The notes below the pieces were generated by a model. The model was not told the DNA's origin and did no database searches. It saw only the letters and a list, made by a program, of their open reading frames with translations. The position numbers and the translations under genes were made by a program. A stretch of DNA of 64,000 bases, taken from DATLGB01 sp963724135. GTDB taxonomy: Bacteria > Actinomycetota > Thermoleophilia > Solirubrobacterales > Solirubrobacteraceae. Each line of letters opens with the position of its first letter. Within the stretch, counting starts at the first letter, position 1. Shown piece after piece: positions 36,557 through 45,660 of this stretch. The stretch spans positions 1,123,243 through 1,187,242 of the forward strand of contig CAVRTA010000004.1 of the NCBI GenBank assembly GCA_963724135.1. The letters run 5' to 3'.

Positions 36557-38682
36557 CCGGCCTCGCGGTGGCGCTGGCCGCCGCCGCGCCGGCGCACGCC
36601 GGCTCGCTGCCGCGAGTGATGTCCGGGCACCGGCCGGGCCCCGACGTCCTCTACGAAAAGCCGCCGCGCGCGCCACAGCTCGAGAGCGCCAGGCCGTTCC
36701 GCGCCCGCCCGATCCTGATCAGCGGTGCGACCGCCTACCGGCGGGGCGAGTTCCTCTACCAGGACTGGCTCTACGACGCCCACGGCGCGTCGGGCGGCGA
36801 GGACCCGGGCGACCCGCTCGGGCCCGACGCGTTCCTGTTCTCGCCGACGGCCGGCGCCTACACCCACCCGGACGATCCGGCCTACGCCAACGACGCCACC
36901 GACCTCGTCGAGCTGCGCGTCAAGCCGCGCAAGCGGGCCACGCTGTTCCGGGTCACGCTCAACGTCGTGCACCCGAACTCGGCGTTCACGCTGGCGCTCG
37001 GGACGTCCGACGCTCCGCAACCGTGGCCGTTCGCGGCCGGCGTGAGCTCGCCGGCCGAGAAGTTCGTCACCGTGCACGGGACGACGGTCGAGGGGATGCC
37101 GGGCGCGGGCGCGCGCCTCGACGCGCTGCGCAGGCAGATCACGGTGCGCGTCCCCCGCGCCGCCTGGGACCCGGGGAGCGGCAAGGTGCGGATGGCGGCA
37201 GGAGTCGGGCTGTGGGGCGACGGCGAGTACCTCGCCCCGGCGGTCGCTCGCAGCGCCACCGTCCCGGGCGGCGCCGGCCCCTCCGGCGCGCGCCTGTTCA
37301 ACATGGCCTTCCGCGGCGACGACGAGCCGTGGCCAGACCTCCACTCGATCCCGGCCGGCGTGACGATCGCCGACGCCGCCGCCGGAGCGGCGTACCTGGG
37401 CTCGTGGTGGCGCGAGAAGGCCCAGGCGGACACGCTCGCCACCGGCGACGTGAGCCGCTTCGCCGCCGACGTCGACTTCGGCAAGCTGCGCCGGCGCGTC
37501 GACGACGAATCCGACGTGCCCAGGACGGGCCCGATCGACCGGATCTTCGCCAGCCACCGCATCTTCGGGCAGGGCATCGACTACACGAGGCTGTGCGGCG
37601 GGATCGAGGCCGCCGGGAGCTCGGCGCCCTGCACCGGGCCGCTCGTCGGCCAGCTCCAGCCCTACGCGCTCTACGTCCCGAAGAAGCCCCGGCCCAAGCG
37701 CGGCTGGGGCTTCGTGGCGCTGCTGCACTCGTTGTCGGGGAACTACAACCAGTACGCGAACACGCGCAACCAGTCGCAGCTGGGGGAGCGCGGCAAGGGC
37801 TCGCTGGTGGCGACGCCCGCCGGCCGCGGGCCCGACGGCTTCTACCGCGACATCGCGGAGGCCGACACCTTCGAGGTGTGGGCCGACGTCGCGCAGCACT
37901 ACAAGCTCGACCCGGGGCTGGCCGTCGTCAGCGGCTACTCGATGGGCGGCCTGGGCACGTTCCGTCTGCTCAGCCGCTGGCCGGACCTGTTCGCGCGCGG
38001 GTTCGCGGTCGTCGGGGCCGGCGACCCCGACGAGAACCTCGCCAGCCTGCGCCACACGCCGGTGATGATGTGGAACGCGGCCGGCGACGAGCTCGTCAAC
38101 GCCAACACGTACACCCAGACGATCAACGAGATGACGGCGCTCGGGCTGCGGTTCGCGGCGTGGATCTTCCTGACGGCGGATCACCTCACCATCGCCACCA
38201 GCGACGAGTACACGCCCGGCGCCGAGTTCCTCGGCGCCCATCGCGTCATCCGCAATCCGGCGCACGTGACCTATGTCGTGGACCCGGAGACGGACTCCAA
38301 GCGTGCCGGGGCGATCGCCGACCATGCCTACTGGCTCTCCGATCTGACCGTCGCCGAGGGCGCCGCGCGCGGGACGATCGACGTGCGCTCGCTCGGCTTT
38401 CCCCGCGGCGACGCGCCGGTGGGGGAGGTCGTCAACGGCGCCGGGTCGGTCGACGGCGGCACGCGCGGGCCGATGCCGTACGTCTCGCAGACGCGCGAGT
38501 GGGGCAAGGCGCCCGCAGGGGACCGTCAGGACAAGCTGATCGTCAGGGCGACCGGCGTGGCCACGGCGACGGTCGACGCCCGCCGCGCCCGCGTCAGCTG
38601 CGACCCGGAGGTCGACCTCAGCCAGGCGCCGGGCCTGAAGCTGAGGATCGACTGCCGCGGCCGTAGCCCACGGCGCCGGTAA
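36535..38682 (+). CDS. Large secreted alpha/beta hydrolase (esterase/peptidase-like)
   Basis: 715 aa with signal peptide MSRRARLTGLAVALAAAAPAHA. A beta-rich N-terminal region (to about residue 380) precedes a hydrolase domain: FVALLHSLSGNYNQYA, nucleophile elbow VVSGYSMGGLGTFRL, then NAAGDELVNANTYTQ (Asp) and FLTADHLTIATSDEY (His). This pattern occurs in secreted PHB-depolymerase/prolyl-oligopeptidase-like proteins of actinobacteria; the substrate is not evident. A C-terminal strand-rich part follows. It is the first of several secreted hydrolases in 36-64 kb. Intact. Confidence 0.8.
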   Translation: MSRRARLTGLAVALAAAAPAHAGSLPRVMSGHRPGPDVLYEKPPRAPQLESARPFRARPILISGATAYRRGEFLYQDWLYDAHGASGGEDPGDPLGPDAFLFSPTAGAYTHPDDPAYANDATDLVELRVKPRKRATLFRVTLNVVHPNSAFTLALGTSDAPQPWPFAAGVSSPAEKFVTVHGTTVEGMPGAGARLDALRRQITVRVPRAAWDPGSGKVRMAAGVGLWGDGEYLAPAVARSATVPGGAGPSGARLFNMAFRGDDEPWPDLHSIPAGVTIADAAAGAAYLGSWWREKAQADTLATGDVSRFAADVDFGKLRRRVDDESDVPRTGPIDRIFASHRIFGQGIDYTRLCGGIEAAGSSAPCTGPLVGQLQPYALYVPKKPRPKRGWGFVALLHSLSGNYNQYANTRNQSQLGERGKGSLVATPAGRGPDGFYRDIAEADTFEVWADVAQHYKLDPGLAVVSGYSMGGLGTFRLLSRWPDLFARGFAVVGAGDPDENLASLRHTPVMMWNAAGDELVNANTYTQTINEMTALGLRFAAWIFLTADHLTIATSDEYTPGAEFLGAHRVIRNPAHVTYVVDPETDSKRAGAIADHAYWLSDLTVAEGAARGTIDVRSLGFPRGDAPVGEVVNGAGSVDGGTRGPMPYVSQTREWGKAPAGDRQDKLIVRATGVATATVDARRARVSCDPEVDLSQAPGLKLRIDCRGRSPRRR

Positions 38683-39002
38683 GGGGGCCGGGTTCCGCGG
38701 TTCCGGTGAGCCGCCCCTGGATTTCATGGCCAATAGTGCGGGATATCCAGGGGTGGCCCGCGCGCGGGCGCCCGAACCCTCGCCCTGATCGCGCCACAGA
38801 GACGCGCCCCAACCGCGCTGACGTTCCCCCGGTTAGCGCGAAGTGCGCTTGATTACCGGCGGAGTCCGCCGGAAATCTGGCACGGTTGGTGCTGACCGCC
38901 GGAAACCTGGCGCGCTTCGCGCTCGCCTCCCTCGGTGCCCGACAGCTCCGGCCCGGCAACCGACCTCGTCGGCGCTGGGCGAGGAGCGGATTGACCCTAC
39001 GC
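38683..39002. other. Repeat-rich intergenic region between convergent genes
   Basis: 320 bases with no supported gene. It contains repeat P2 copy 1 (38710-38757). It also holds a 19-nt direct repeat ccgccggaaaYctggcRcg at 38866-38884 and 38896-38914 (two mismatches, 30-nt period), and an inverted repeat ccggcgg/ccgccgg overlapping the first copy. On the minus strand the direct repeat would encode A-R-F-P-A twice, but no start or coding context supports a gene. Confidence 0.5.
38710..38757. repeat. Palindromic repeat family P2, copy 1
   Basis: Arms gccgcccctggat (38710-38722) and atccaggggtggc (38745-38757) pair with one G-T wobble. The same arms and the following cccg recur at 49129-49176. 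The loop between the arms differs between copies. Confidence 0.65.
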
Positions 39003-41072
39003 CTAGCCCGCTGAGTTGCCGTAGCGATCGCGCTTCGCGCCCGGCGCGGCGCGGGCGAACCGCGGGCGCCAGGTCAGGTCGACGTTGACCTGCGGCGGCG
39101 GGTAGGCCAGGCGCCCGTCCTCCACGGTGAGCCTCGTCGACGGCGTGACGGTGAACGGCTGCGAGGTGAGCGCGTAGCGGCGGGCGGTGACGCGGAACCG
39201 GTAGCGGCCGGCCGGCGCGCTCAGCGGCACCTCCCACTGCACGCTGTACGTGCCGGCATCGTCGGCGCGCCACAGGAACTGCATCCCGAGATCGGTCGCG
39301 TACGTCCGCCAGCGCCTCCCGACCTGGCGCTGGGCGGTCAGGAAAGCGCGGTCGGCGGGGAGGTCGTGACCGCTCGGCGCCCCCGCGAACGTCAGCGTGG
39401 CCCGCTGCAGGCGCTGCACGTCCTCGGGCTGCGCCGTGATCTCGCCTGACCCCGCGCCGTCCGGGTAGGGCTCGCCGTTCGGCGTCACGCCGTAGCTGGC
39501 GTCGTACTCGAAGGGCTTCTCGGCCGGCCTGCCCTCGACGAGCGCCCGCGCGAGCTCGACGTAGCGCTCCTGGAGGAACGTGGCCTGGTGGGCGCCCCAC
39601 AGCGACGAGGCGCCCTCGTAGCTCTGCCAGCCGTACTCGGCGGGCGTGCTCACGTACTGGATGAACTCGAGCGCCAGCCCGGCGATGACCACGCGGCGGA
39701 TGCCGGATCCGCGGACCGCGCCGAGCACGGCGGAGCGCGTGTCGGTACCCACCTGCTTGGTCGCCTCGCCGGGCATGGTGACCAGCGCGCGGTCGCCGAT
39801 TTGCCAGACCGCAAGCGGGACGGCCGGAGGGAAGTTCCCGCCGGGGACGACGCACTTGGGACCCTGCGGGTCGCCCTGATCAGGGCAGCGGCGGCCCTCG
39901 AAGGGGACGCCGGTCTGGTCGTGGAGCGGGCCGCGTCCCTCCTCGGAGCCGGTGAAGAACCCTGCGCCCGGACGTCCCGCGGTGTCCACCGGTCCGGTCG
40001 CGGTGTCGCGGCCGCAGAAGCAGGAGCGCGTCCAGCGGCCGTCGAGCGAGACGCGCCGCGACAGCCGGCGGCCCGCCTTGCGCCAGGCGCGGAACATGTG
40101 GGCCGCCTCGACGCGGCCCACGCGGTCGGCCGCGGCCGGCCCGACGTTCACGATGCCCGCCGTCTGGTCGCCCTCGTCGGAGTTGGGATAGACGTTCACG
40201 ACCGTCTGGCGCCGGGGCACGTTCCCCGCCCGCCGTACGCGGGCAGCGAACACGCGCCAGGCGGAGGCGTGGTGGTCGCCGGAGTACGCCTGCAGCTCCG
40301 CGTGGACCACGGTCCCGTGGTTGGCGAAGTTCGACCACGCGCCGATGGGAACCCGCCGTCCGCGGCGGATCTTGTCCACGCGCAGGACGTCGACGTCCGG
40401 GTCGATCGTGTGGACCGCGCCGTCGGGATCCATCTCCGGCCTGCCCTCGCCCAGCTCCAGGTCGCCCATCCCGTGGTTGGCGAGGTGGGCCTCGATCGAG
40501 CGGTTCTGGGTCAGCCCGACGAGGCGCGCACGGCCCCACGCTGCGGCCGCCGGCGCGCGGTCGGCGTCAGCGCGCTGCACGGACTCCGCGATGCGCTCGA
40601 CCATCCACGTGTACAGCTGCACGTCGGCGGGATCGGGGTTGAACAGCTTGTAGAAGGTGAGCGGGTCCCCGATCGTCTCGATCGACGGCGCCGACGTGTT
40701 GTAGGTCGGGTTGTTGGCGAAGCCGCCAGGGCCCGAGTGCGTGTGGGACGCGGCCAGGAGGACATTCGTCCGGTCGAAGCCGAGGGCGGCGAGCTTGGCG
40801 GCTACGGCCTCCTGCAGACCGGCGGGGATCGCGAACAGCTCCACCGCCACCAGCGCGAGCTTGCGCTGCCCGCGCTGGAGCACGAGCGCGTTCGAGAACA
40901 GCCGCGTGCTCACGCCCGTTCCGAGGCGGTCCGCGCGGGTCCAGCCGCCCAGGTAGTAGCCGGTCTGCGGCGGCGTGATGTCGGCCTGGCCCGCCCCGGC
41001 ACGGAGCTTCGGAGCGGCCTGTGCGGGTGCGGCCGCCAGCAACACGATCCCGAGCACGAGCAGCCGCTTCAC
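39003..41072 (-). CDS. Secreted neutral/alkaline ceramidase-like protein
   Basis: 689 aa from GTG 41072 with signal peptide KRLLVLGIVLLAAAPAQAAP. N-terminal RAGAGQADITPPQTGYYLGGW is the family opening, and the catalytic-region motif SHTHSGPGG is present, with ELFAIPAGLQ and FANHGTVVHAELQAYSGDHH as further zinc-site regions. The C-terminal beta-sandwich is intact. Neutral ceramidases cleave N-acyl sphingosines, but bacterial members often have unknown lipid substrates. TACCCT lies 7 nt before the start. Divergent from mreB. Confidence 0.87.
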   Translation of the reverse strand: MKRLLVLGIVLLAAAPAQAAPKLRAGAGQADITPPQTGYYLGGWTRADRLGTGVSTRLFSNALVLQRGQRKLALVAVELFAIPAGLQEAVAAKLAALGFDRTNVLLAASHTHSGPGGFANNPTYNTSAPSIETIGDPLTFYKLFNPDPADVQLYTWMVERIAESVQRADADRAPAAAAWGRARLVGLTQNRSIEAHLANHGMGDLELGEGRPEMDPDGAVHTIDPDVDVLRVDKIRRGRRVPIGAWSNFANHGTVVHAELQAYSGDHHASAWRVFAARVRRAGNVPRRQTVVNVYPNSDEGDQTAGIVNVGPAAADRVGRVEAAHMFRAWRKAGRRLSRRVSLDGRWTRSCFCGRDTATGPVDTAGRPGAGFFTGSEEGRGPLHDQTGVPFEGRRCPDQGDPQGPKCVVPGGNFPPAVPLAVWQIGDRALVTMPGEATKQVGTDTRSAVLGAVRGSGIRRVVIAGLALEFIQYVSTPAEYGWQSYEGASSLWGAHQATFLQERYVELARALVEGRPAEKPFEYDASYGVTPNGEPYPDGAGSGEITAQPEDVQRLQRATLTFAGAPSGHDLPADRAFLTAQRQVGRRWRTYATDLGMQFLWRADDAGTYSVQWEVPLSAPAGRYRFRVTARRYALTSQPFTVTPSTRLTVEDGRLAYPPPQVNVDLTWRPRFARAAPGAKRDRYGNSAG

Positions 41073-41144
41073 GGTCAGGAGGGTACGCTGCGGCGCTTGC
41101 GCCGGACCGGCACCCCCACGCGGCGTCGTCGCCTGCTCGGCTCG

Positions 41145-42128
41145 GTGACGCGCGGCGGCGACATCGCCATCGACCTCGGGACGGCCAACACGGTCGTCTT
41201 CGTGCGCGGCCGCGGCATCGTCATGTCGGAGCCGTCGGTGGTCGCGATCGACCAGCGCACCGGCGAGGTGATGGCCGTCGGGGCCGACGCGCAGCAGATG
41301 ATCGGCCGCACCCCCGCGTCGATCTCCGCCGACCGGCCGCTGCGTCACGGCGTGATCGCCGACTTCGAGGTCACCGAGGCGATGCTGCGCTCGTTCATGA
41401 GCAAGGTGATGGGCGGCCGCTTCAACCGGCCCCGGGTCGTCGTGTGCGCGCCCTCGGGCATCACGGAGGTCGAGCGGCGCGCGGTCGAGGAGGCGTCGCT
41501 CGCGGCCGGGGCGCGCCACGTCGCGCTGATCGAGGAGTCGCTGGCGGCGGCGATCGGCGCCGGCATCGAGATCGCCGAGCCCGTCGGTCGCATGGTGGTC
41601 GACGTCGGGGGCGGGACCAGCGAGGTCGCGATCATCTCGCTCGGCGGCCTCGTCATCAGCGTCTCGGAGAAGGTCGGCGGCTACGACCTCGACGACGCCA
41701 TCTCCGGGTTCCTGCGCACGACGCACCGCATGGCGGTGGGGACGCAGACCGCCGAGGAGATCAAGCTCCAGATCGGGTCGGCCCTGTCGATCGGACGGGA
41801 GCGCGAGATCAACGTGCGCGGCCGCGACCTGCTCAGCGGCCTCCCGCGGGAGGTGCAGCTGACCTCGGCCGACGTGCGCGCCGCCGTCGAGCCGCCGGTC
41901 GCGGAGATGCTCGCGGCGATCCACTCCGCGCTCGAGGAGTGCCCGCCCGAGCTCGCCGCCGACATCACCCGCCACGGCATCCTGCTCACCGGCGGGGGAG
42001 CGCTGCTGGAGGGTTTCGCGGAGCGCGTCGAGGCGGAGACGGGCATGAGCGTGACCGTCGCCGACGACCCGCTGCTGTGCGTGGCGCTCGGCGCCGGCGC
42101 GACGCTCGAGGAGCTCGACCGCCTCTAG
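41145..42128 (+). CDS. mreB: MreB/Mbl-family actin-like protein
   Basis: 327 aa from GTG. Actin-fold motifs: phosphate-1 DIAIDLGTANTVVFV, VVVCAPSGITEVERRAVEEA, phosphate-2 VVDVGGGTSEVAIISLGG, adenosine motif GILLTGGGALLEGF. MreB organises cell-wall synthesis in rods, but here it lacks neighbouring mreC/mreD, so it may be a paralogue for another filament role. An in-frame upstream extension to about 41100 (LRRLRRTGTPTRRRRL) is open but basic and unlikely. It ends 26 nt before the convergent rhamnosidase-like gene. Confidence 0.88.
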   Translation: MTRGGDIAIDLGTANTVVFVRGRGIVMSEPSVVAIDQRTGEVMAVGADAQQMIGRTPASISADRPLRHGVIADFEVTEAMLRSFMSKVMGGRFNRPRVVVCAPSGITEVERRAVEEASLAAGARHVALIEESLAAAIGAGIEIAEPVGRMVVDVGGGTSEVAIISLGGLVISVSEKVGGYDLDDAISGFLRTTHRMAVGTQTAEEIKLQIGSALSIGREREINVRGRDLLSGLPREVQLTSADVRAAVEPPVAEMLAAIHSALEECPPELAADITRHGILLTGGGALLEGFAERVEAETGMSVTVADDPLLCVALGAGATLEELDRL

Positions 42129-42153
42129 CGCCCGACGGCGCGGTGGAAGGCCC

Positions 42154-44100
42154 TCAGCGGCGAACACGCCACGCGTACACGTGGCGGCCGCGCTGGTTGC
42201 CAAGCACCGCGTAGTCGCCGCGCCGCGTGAGCTTGACCGGCCGGCCGTCCCGCGTCACCGCCCGCTCCGCGCCCTGGAGCGGCACGTGCACGGTTCCGCG
42301 CGTCGAGCGCGGCGCGCGCACCTCGAGCCGGAACAGGGGCCCGCGCTGGTCCCAGCGGATCCGGATCCGGCCGCGGGGCGTCGGGACCACGCCCCGCGCC
42401 CAGCCGACGTCACCCGGGCGCGGCTTGATGCGCCAGCGCTGCCACCCCGGGCGCGTGGGCTCGGCGCCCAGCACGTACTGCGACAGCGCCGCCGTCGCCC
42501 CGGTGCTCCAGGAGTGCGCGGCGCTGCTCTTGCGCCGCAGCTCCCCGTGGACGGGGATCCGCTCCCAGGCGGTGCCGCCCGGGCCGCGATCGAGCATGTA
42601 GCCCCACTCGGTGCGCAGCAGCGACAGCGCGTCGGCCACGTGGCCCCCGGCGAACGCGGCCCGTAGCTGGAGCCCGCCCATGAACGGCGACACGACCGGG
42701 CGGAACCCGGGCGGGAACGGGCGCTCGACGTTGAGGGCGCCGTACGGGCTGGCCAGGGCCCTCGGCAGATGCTCGAGGATCGACTCCCGCTGTAGCGGCG
42801 ACGCGATGCCGCTGAGGATCGCCAGCACGTTCGCGTCCTGCGCGGTGAAACCGCGCTGGGTCGTGCTCATGTCATAGACACCCCGCTGCGCGTTCCACAG
42901 CTGCCCGTTGACCGCGGTGCGCAGCTGCTCGGCGCGCGCGCGGTAGATCGGGCCCGCGTGGGTGCCGAGCGCGTCGGACAGGCGGGCCGCGGCGTGCAGC
43001 GCGTCGTGGTAGGTGGCGTTGACCGCCGTCAGCCGGCCCGGGAACAGCTCGAGGTTCCACGTCGCGCCGGTGCTCTCGGTGACGGTGAACAGGCCGTCGT
43101 GCACCTTCGCGGCGGCCCACTCCATCTGGCGCGCGACCTGCGGCCACTGCTGCCAGACGAACTCGAGGTCGCCCGTGTAGCGGTAGTACTCCTCCAGCGC
43201 GACCACCACCGCGAGCGAGTAGGCGGCGGAGTAGAACGCGCAGCCGGTGCGTCCGCGGGTGTTGGGATGGCAGAACCCCGGGAACGGCCCCGGCCGTCCG
43301 ATCTCGGTGCCGGTCAGCAGTCGCAGCGACCAGCGGATGTAGCGCGGGTCGAGCGTGTAGTAGACGGTCGGCCCGGCGGTGAGAAGGTCACCCGCCCAGA
43401 TCTTGCGGTCGCGCTTGGCCCCGTCGACGAGCACCGGGCGCTCGGCCAGCTGGCCGGGTGCCTGCCGCAGCCCGGGCACGACCTGGTTGAGGCTGATCGT
43501 GTGGACGCCGGCGTGCCAGATCCGGTTGAGCAGCTCGTCGCTGGAGAGGAACCGGCCGCGCAGGGTGCGCGACGTCAGCCGCGGCGGGCTGTAGACGATG
43601 CCCGCGCCGCTCAGCGAGGCCGTGCCGGGCCTGGCGAGCGTGATGCGCATGTAGCGCAGGCCACCCTCGAGATGGCGGCTGCGCAGCCCTCCGGCAGGTC
43701 CGAGCACGAAGTCCTGCACGCGCCGCGGGCGCTCCTTGCCCGCGTAGTCGCCGAACGGGTGCAGCGCCTCGATGGTCTCGGAGAACGCGCTGCGCAGCAC
43801 CGCCCGCTGAGAATGCCCGCGCACACCGAAGACCGGAAAGCCACCGACCTCGCGCCCGAAGTCCAGCACCACCGCCGGCTTCTGGTCTGCTTCGCCGCCG
43901 TAGCGCAGGGTCGTGACGCCGGGCCCGCCGACGAGCGCCTCGGGGTTCTCGACGTCACCGGTTGCCTGCACCACCGCCGCCGGGTGCACCACGCGCGACC
44001 TCGGCGCGTCGACGTACTCGCGCCAGCTCTCCGCCTGGGCGGGCGCCGCCGGCACGAGCACCAGCAACGCGAGCACGCTGAGTCTCGTTCGCCGGGTCAC
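42154..44100 (-). CDS. Secreted alpha-L-rhamnosidase-like glycoside hydrolase (GH78-type)
   Basis: 648 aa from GTG 44100, signal peptide TRRTRLSVLALLVLVPAAPAQA. N-terminal beta-sandwich (VVLDFGREVGGFPVFGVRG), then an (alpha/alpha)6 barrel with the GH78-like acid region VDGAKRDRKIWAGDLL, WQQWPQVARQMEWAA, and the GGTAWERIP segment, and a C-terminal beta domain (GAERAVTRDGRPV). It likely removes rhamnose or similar sugars. The start overlaps the stop of the upstream glycosidase by 4 nt (GTGA), so they form an operon. Confidence 0.85.
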   Translation of the reverse strand: MTRRTRLSVLALLVLVPAAPAQAESWREYVDAPRSRVVHPAAVVQATGDVENPEALVGGPGVTTLRYGGEADQKPAVVLDFGREVGGFPVFGVRGHSQRAVLRSAFSETIEALHPFGDYAGKERPRRVQDFVLGPAGGLRSRHLEGGLRYMRITLARPGTASLSGAGIVYSPPRLTSRTLRGRFLSSDELLNRIWHAGVHTISLNQVVPGLRQAPGQLAERPVLVDGAKRDRKIWAGDLLTAGPTVYYTLDPRYIRWSLRLLTGTEIGRPGPFPGFCHPNTRGRTGCAFYSAAYSLAVVVALEEYYRYTGDLEFVWQQWPQVARQMEWAAAKVHDGLFTVTESTGATWNLELFPGRLTAVNATYHDALHAAARLSDALGTHAGPIYRARAEQLRTAVNGQLWNAQRGVYDMSTTQRGFTAQDANVLAILSGIASPLQRESILEHLPRALASPYGALNVERPFPPGFRPVVSPFMGGLQLRAAFAGGHVADALSLLRTEWGYMLDRGPGGTAWERIPVHGELRRKSSAAHSWSTGATAALSQYVLGAEPTRPGWQRWRIKPRPGDVGWARGVVPTPRGRIRIRWDQRGPLFRLEVRAPRSTRGTVHVPLQGAERAVTRDGRPVKLTRRGDYAVLGNQRGRHVYAWRVRR

Positions 44101-45605
44101 TTCACGGCGACGAGGCGTGAGGTCAGCGAGCCGTAGGCCAGCCGCAGGTGCCCCGCGCCTGGCGCGACGGTGTACGCGAACTGGAAGCCCGGGGGATACA
44201 CGAGCACGCGCGCGATCGTCGAGAAGCGGTCGCCCCCGCTGGGCCGGAACTGGATGCGCACGGTCGCCGATTGCGTGTACTCCGCGTGCTCGGCGGCGCG
44301 CACCATGCCCCACACGCGTTTCGACGGGCCCCTGCCGGTCACCCAGATCGGCAGCCGGTACGCCCGGTAGGCGGGCTTCGGGAAGCCCCCGAACGTCTCG
44401 AGCCCGGTCTGGAAGGTCTTGGCGATCGGCGGACCGCTGTCGCGCAGCAGGAACTGGGTGTTGGCGCGCACGCGGGGGTCGTGTGCAGCGATGTAGTCGG
44501 ACTGGTTGAGGTAGCGCGCCTGCTGGCTGAGGGACACGCCGAGCTCGTCGGGGACCGTCTGGTAGCCGAACTCGGTCAGGTAGATCGGGAAGCGCCGGAA
44601 CTGGTCGTACTGGATCTGGATCGCGTCGAGCACGCCCTTGAGCCGCCCGAGCGCGCCGATCGTCACCCAGTTGGGGTTGCGCGGCCGCACGTGGGGCGCG
44701 TGGGCGAGCTGGTAGGGGTGGTGCCCGTAGCCGGACGCGCGGAAGAGGGCCGGATGCTCGCTGACGAACGCGCTCGCGCTGCGCCCGCAGTCCAGGCGCC
44801 TCGCCGCCGCCCCGCGCAGGCGGTTCAGGCGCTCGTCGACGCAGTAGAGCGCGCGGATGAAGAACAGCGGCGACATCGTGCGCTTGACGTCGGGCTTGAC
44901 GTCGTTGCCCTTCGGCGCCGTCTCCCCGAACAGGACCGTGTCCCTGCGGTGCCCGGTCTTGCGCAGCGCGCTGTAGGCGGCGTCGAGCAGCTCGCGGTAC
45001 AGCGACGCGGCGCGCCCGTACCAGGGGCCGCGCCCGTTGCGGTGCCAGGTCGGCGCCAGCCAGCCGGAGATGTTGGGCTCGTTCCAGATCGACCAGTAGC
45101 TCACGCGCGGGATCGTGCCGCCACGGCCGTTGGGCCAGCGGCCGGAGTAGCGGCGGCCGAGCGCGATCATGAAGTTGTGGAAGGCCCGGGGGCTGGGCTC
45201 CCACACGTCCTGGATGTCGGCACGGGGTGCGTCCGCGGTGGCCCAGCGCGGCGCCGGCGCGGTGACGTTGAAGTTGACCCGGATGCCGCGGTTCTTGGCG
45301 CGCCGCACGAGGTCGTCGTAGTTGTGCCAGGCGGCGGGGTGGTAGCTGCCGGGATCGCGCGCGTCGAAGTCGTCGGGGCGCTCACGCGAGTCGTGCCCGG
45401 GCGCGATCGCCACCCACAGGACGGTCACCCGGATCCGGTCCACGCCCAGCCGGGCGAGCTCGCGCACGCGCGCCTTGCGCTTCGCAGCGGTGGTGTAGAT
45501 CAGCTCGTCGTCATCCTGGAACATCGACTCCATGGTCGCCGACGCGCGCGCCGTCGAAGGCACGAGCATCAGGAGAGCCAGTGTCAGGAGGAGCGTTCTT
45601 CGCAT
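44097..45605 (-). CDS. Secreted clan GH-A glycoside hydrolase
   Basis: 502 aa, signal peptide MRRTLLLTLALLMLVPSTARA. The TIM-barrel catalytic pair is visible: acid/base Glu in YWSIWNEPNISGW and nucleophile Glu in PIYLTEFGYQT. RVRELARLGVDRIRVTVLW and RGIRVNFNVTAPAPRWA fill earlier strands. Fits GH5/GH39-like families; substrate unknown. It is transcribed with the rhamnosidase-like gene (4-nt overlap) and diverges from the glycosyltransferase at 45661. Confidence 0.84.
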   Translation of the reverse strand: MRRTLLLTLALLMLVPSTARASATMESMFQDDDELIYTTAAKRKARVRELARLGVDRIRVTVLWVAIAPGHDSRERPDDFDARDPGSYHPAAWHNYDDLVRRAKNRGIRVNFNVTAPAPRWATADAPRADIQDVWEPSPRAFHNFMIALGRRYSGRWPNGRGGTIPRVSYWSIWNEPNISGWLAPTWHRNGRGPWYGRAASLYRELLDAAYSALRKTGHRRDTVLFGETAPKGNDVKPDVKRTMSPLFFIRALYCVDERLNRLRGAAARRLDCGRSASAFVSEHPALFRASGYGHHPYQLAHAPHVRPRNPNWVTIGALGRLKGVLDAIQIQYDQFRRFPIYLTEFGYQTVPDELGVSLSQQARYLNQSDYIAAHDPRVRANTQFLLRDSGPPIAKTFQTGLETFGGFPKPAYRAYRLPIWVTGRGPSKRVWGMVRAAEHAEYTQSATVRIQFRPSGGDRFSTIARVLVYPPGFQFAYTVAPGAGHLRLAYGSLTSRLVAVK

Positions 45606-45647
45606 GTGCGCCAGGGGAGACCGTACGTATTCCAGCTGAAGGCTTCG

Positions 45648-45653
45648 TAGTCT
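45648..45653 (+). promoter_or_regulatory. Putative -10 (TAGTCT) for the membrane glycosyltransferase
   Basis: TAGTCT 7 nt before ATG 45661, no Shine-Dalgarno. Same arrangement as at 35844-35849 and 35085-35090. Inference from position and sequence only. Confidence 0.4.
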
Positions 45654-45660
45654 GGCGCCG

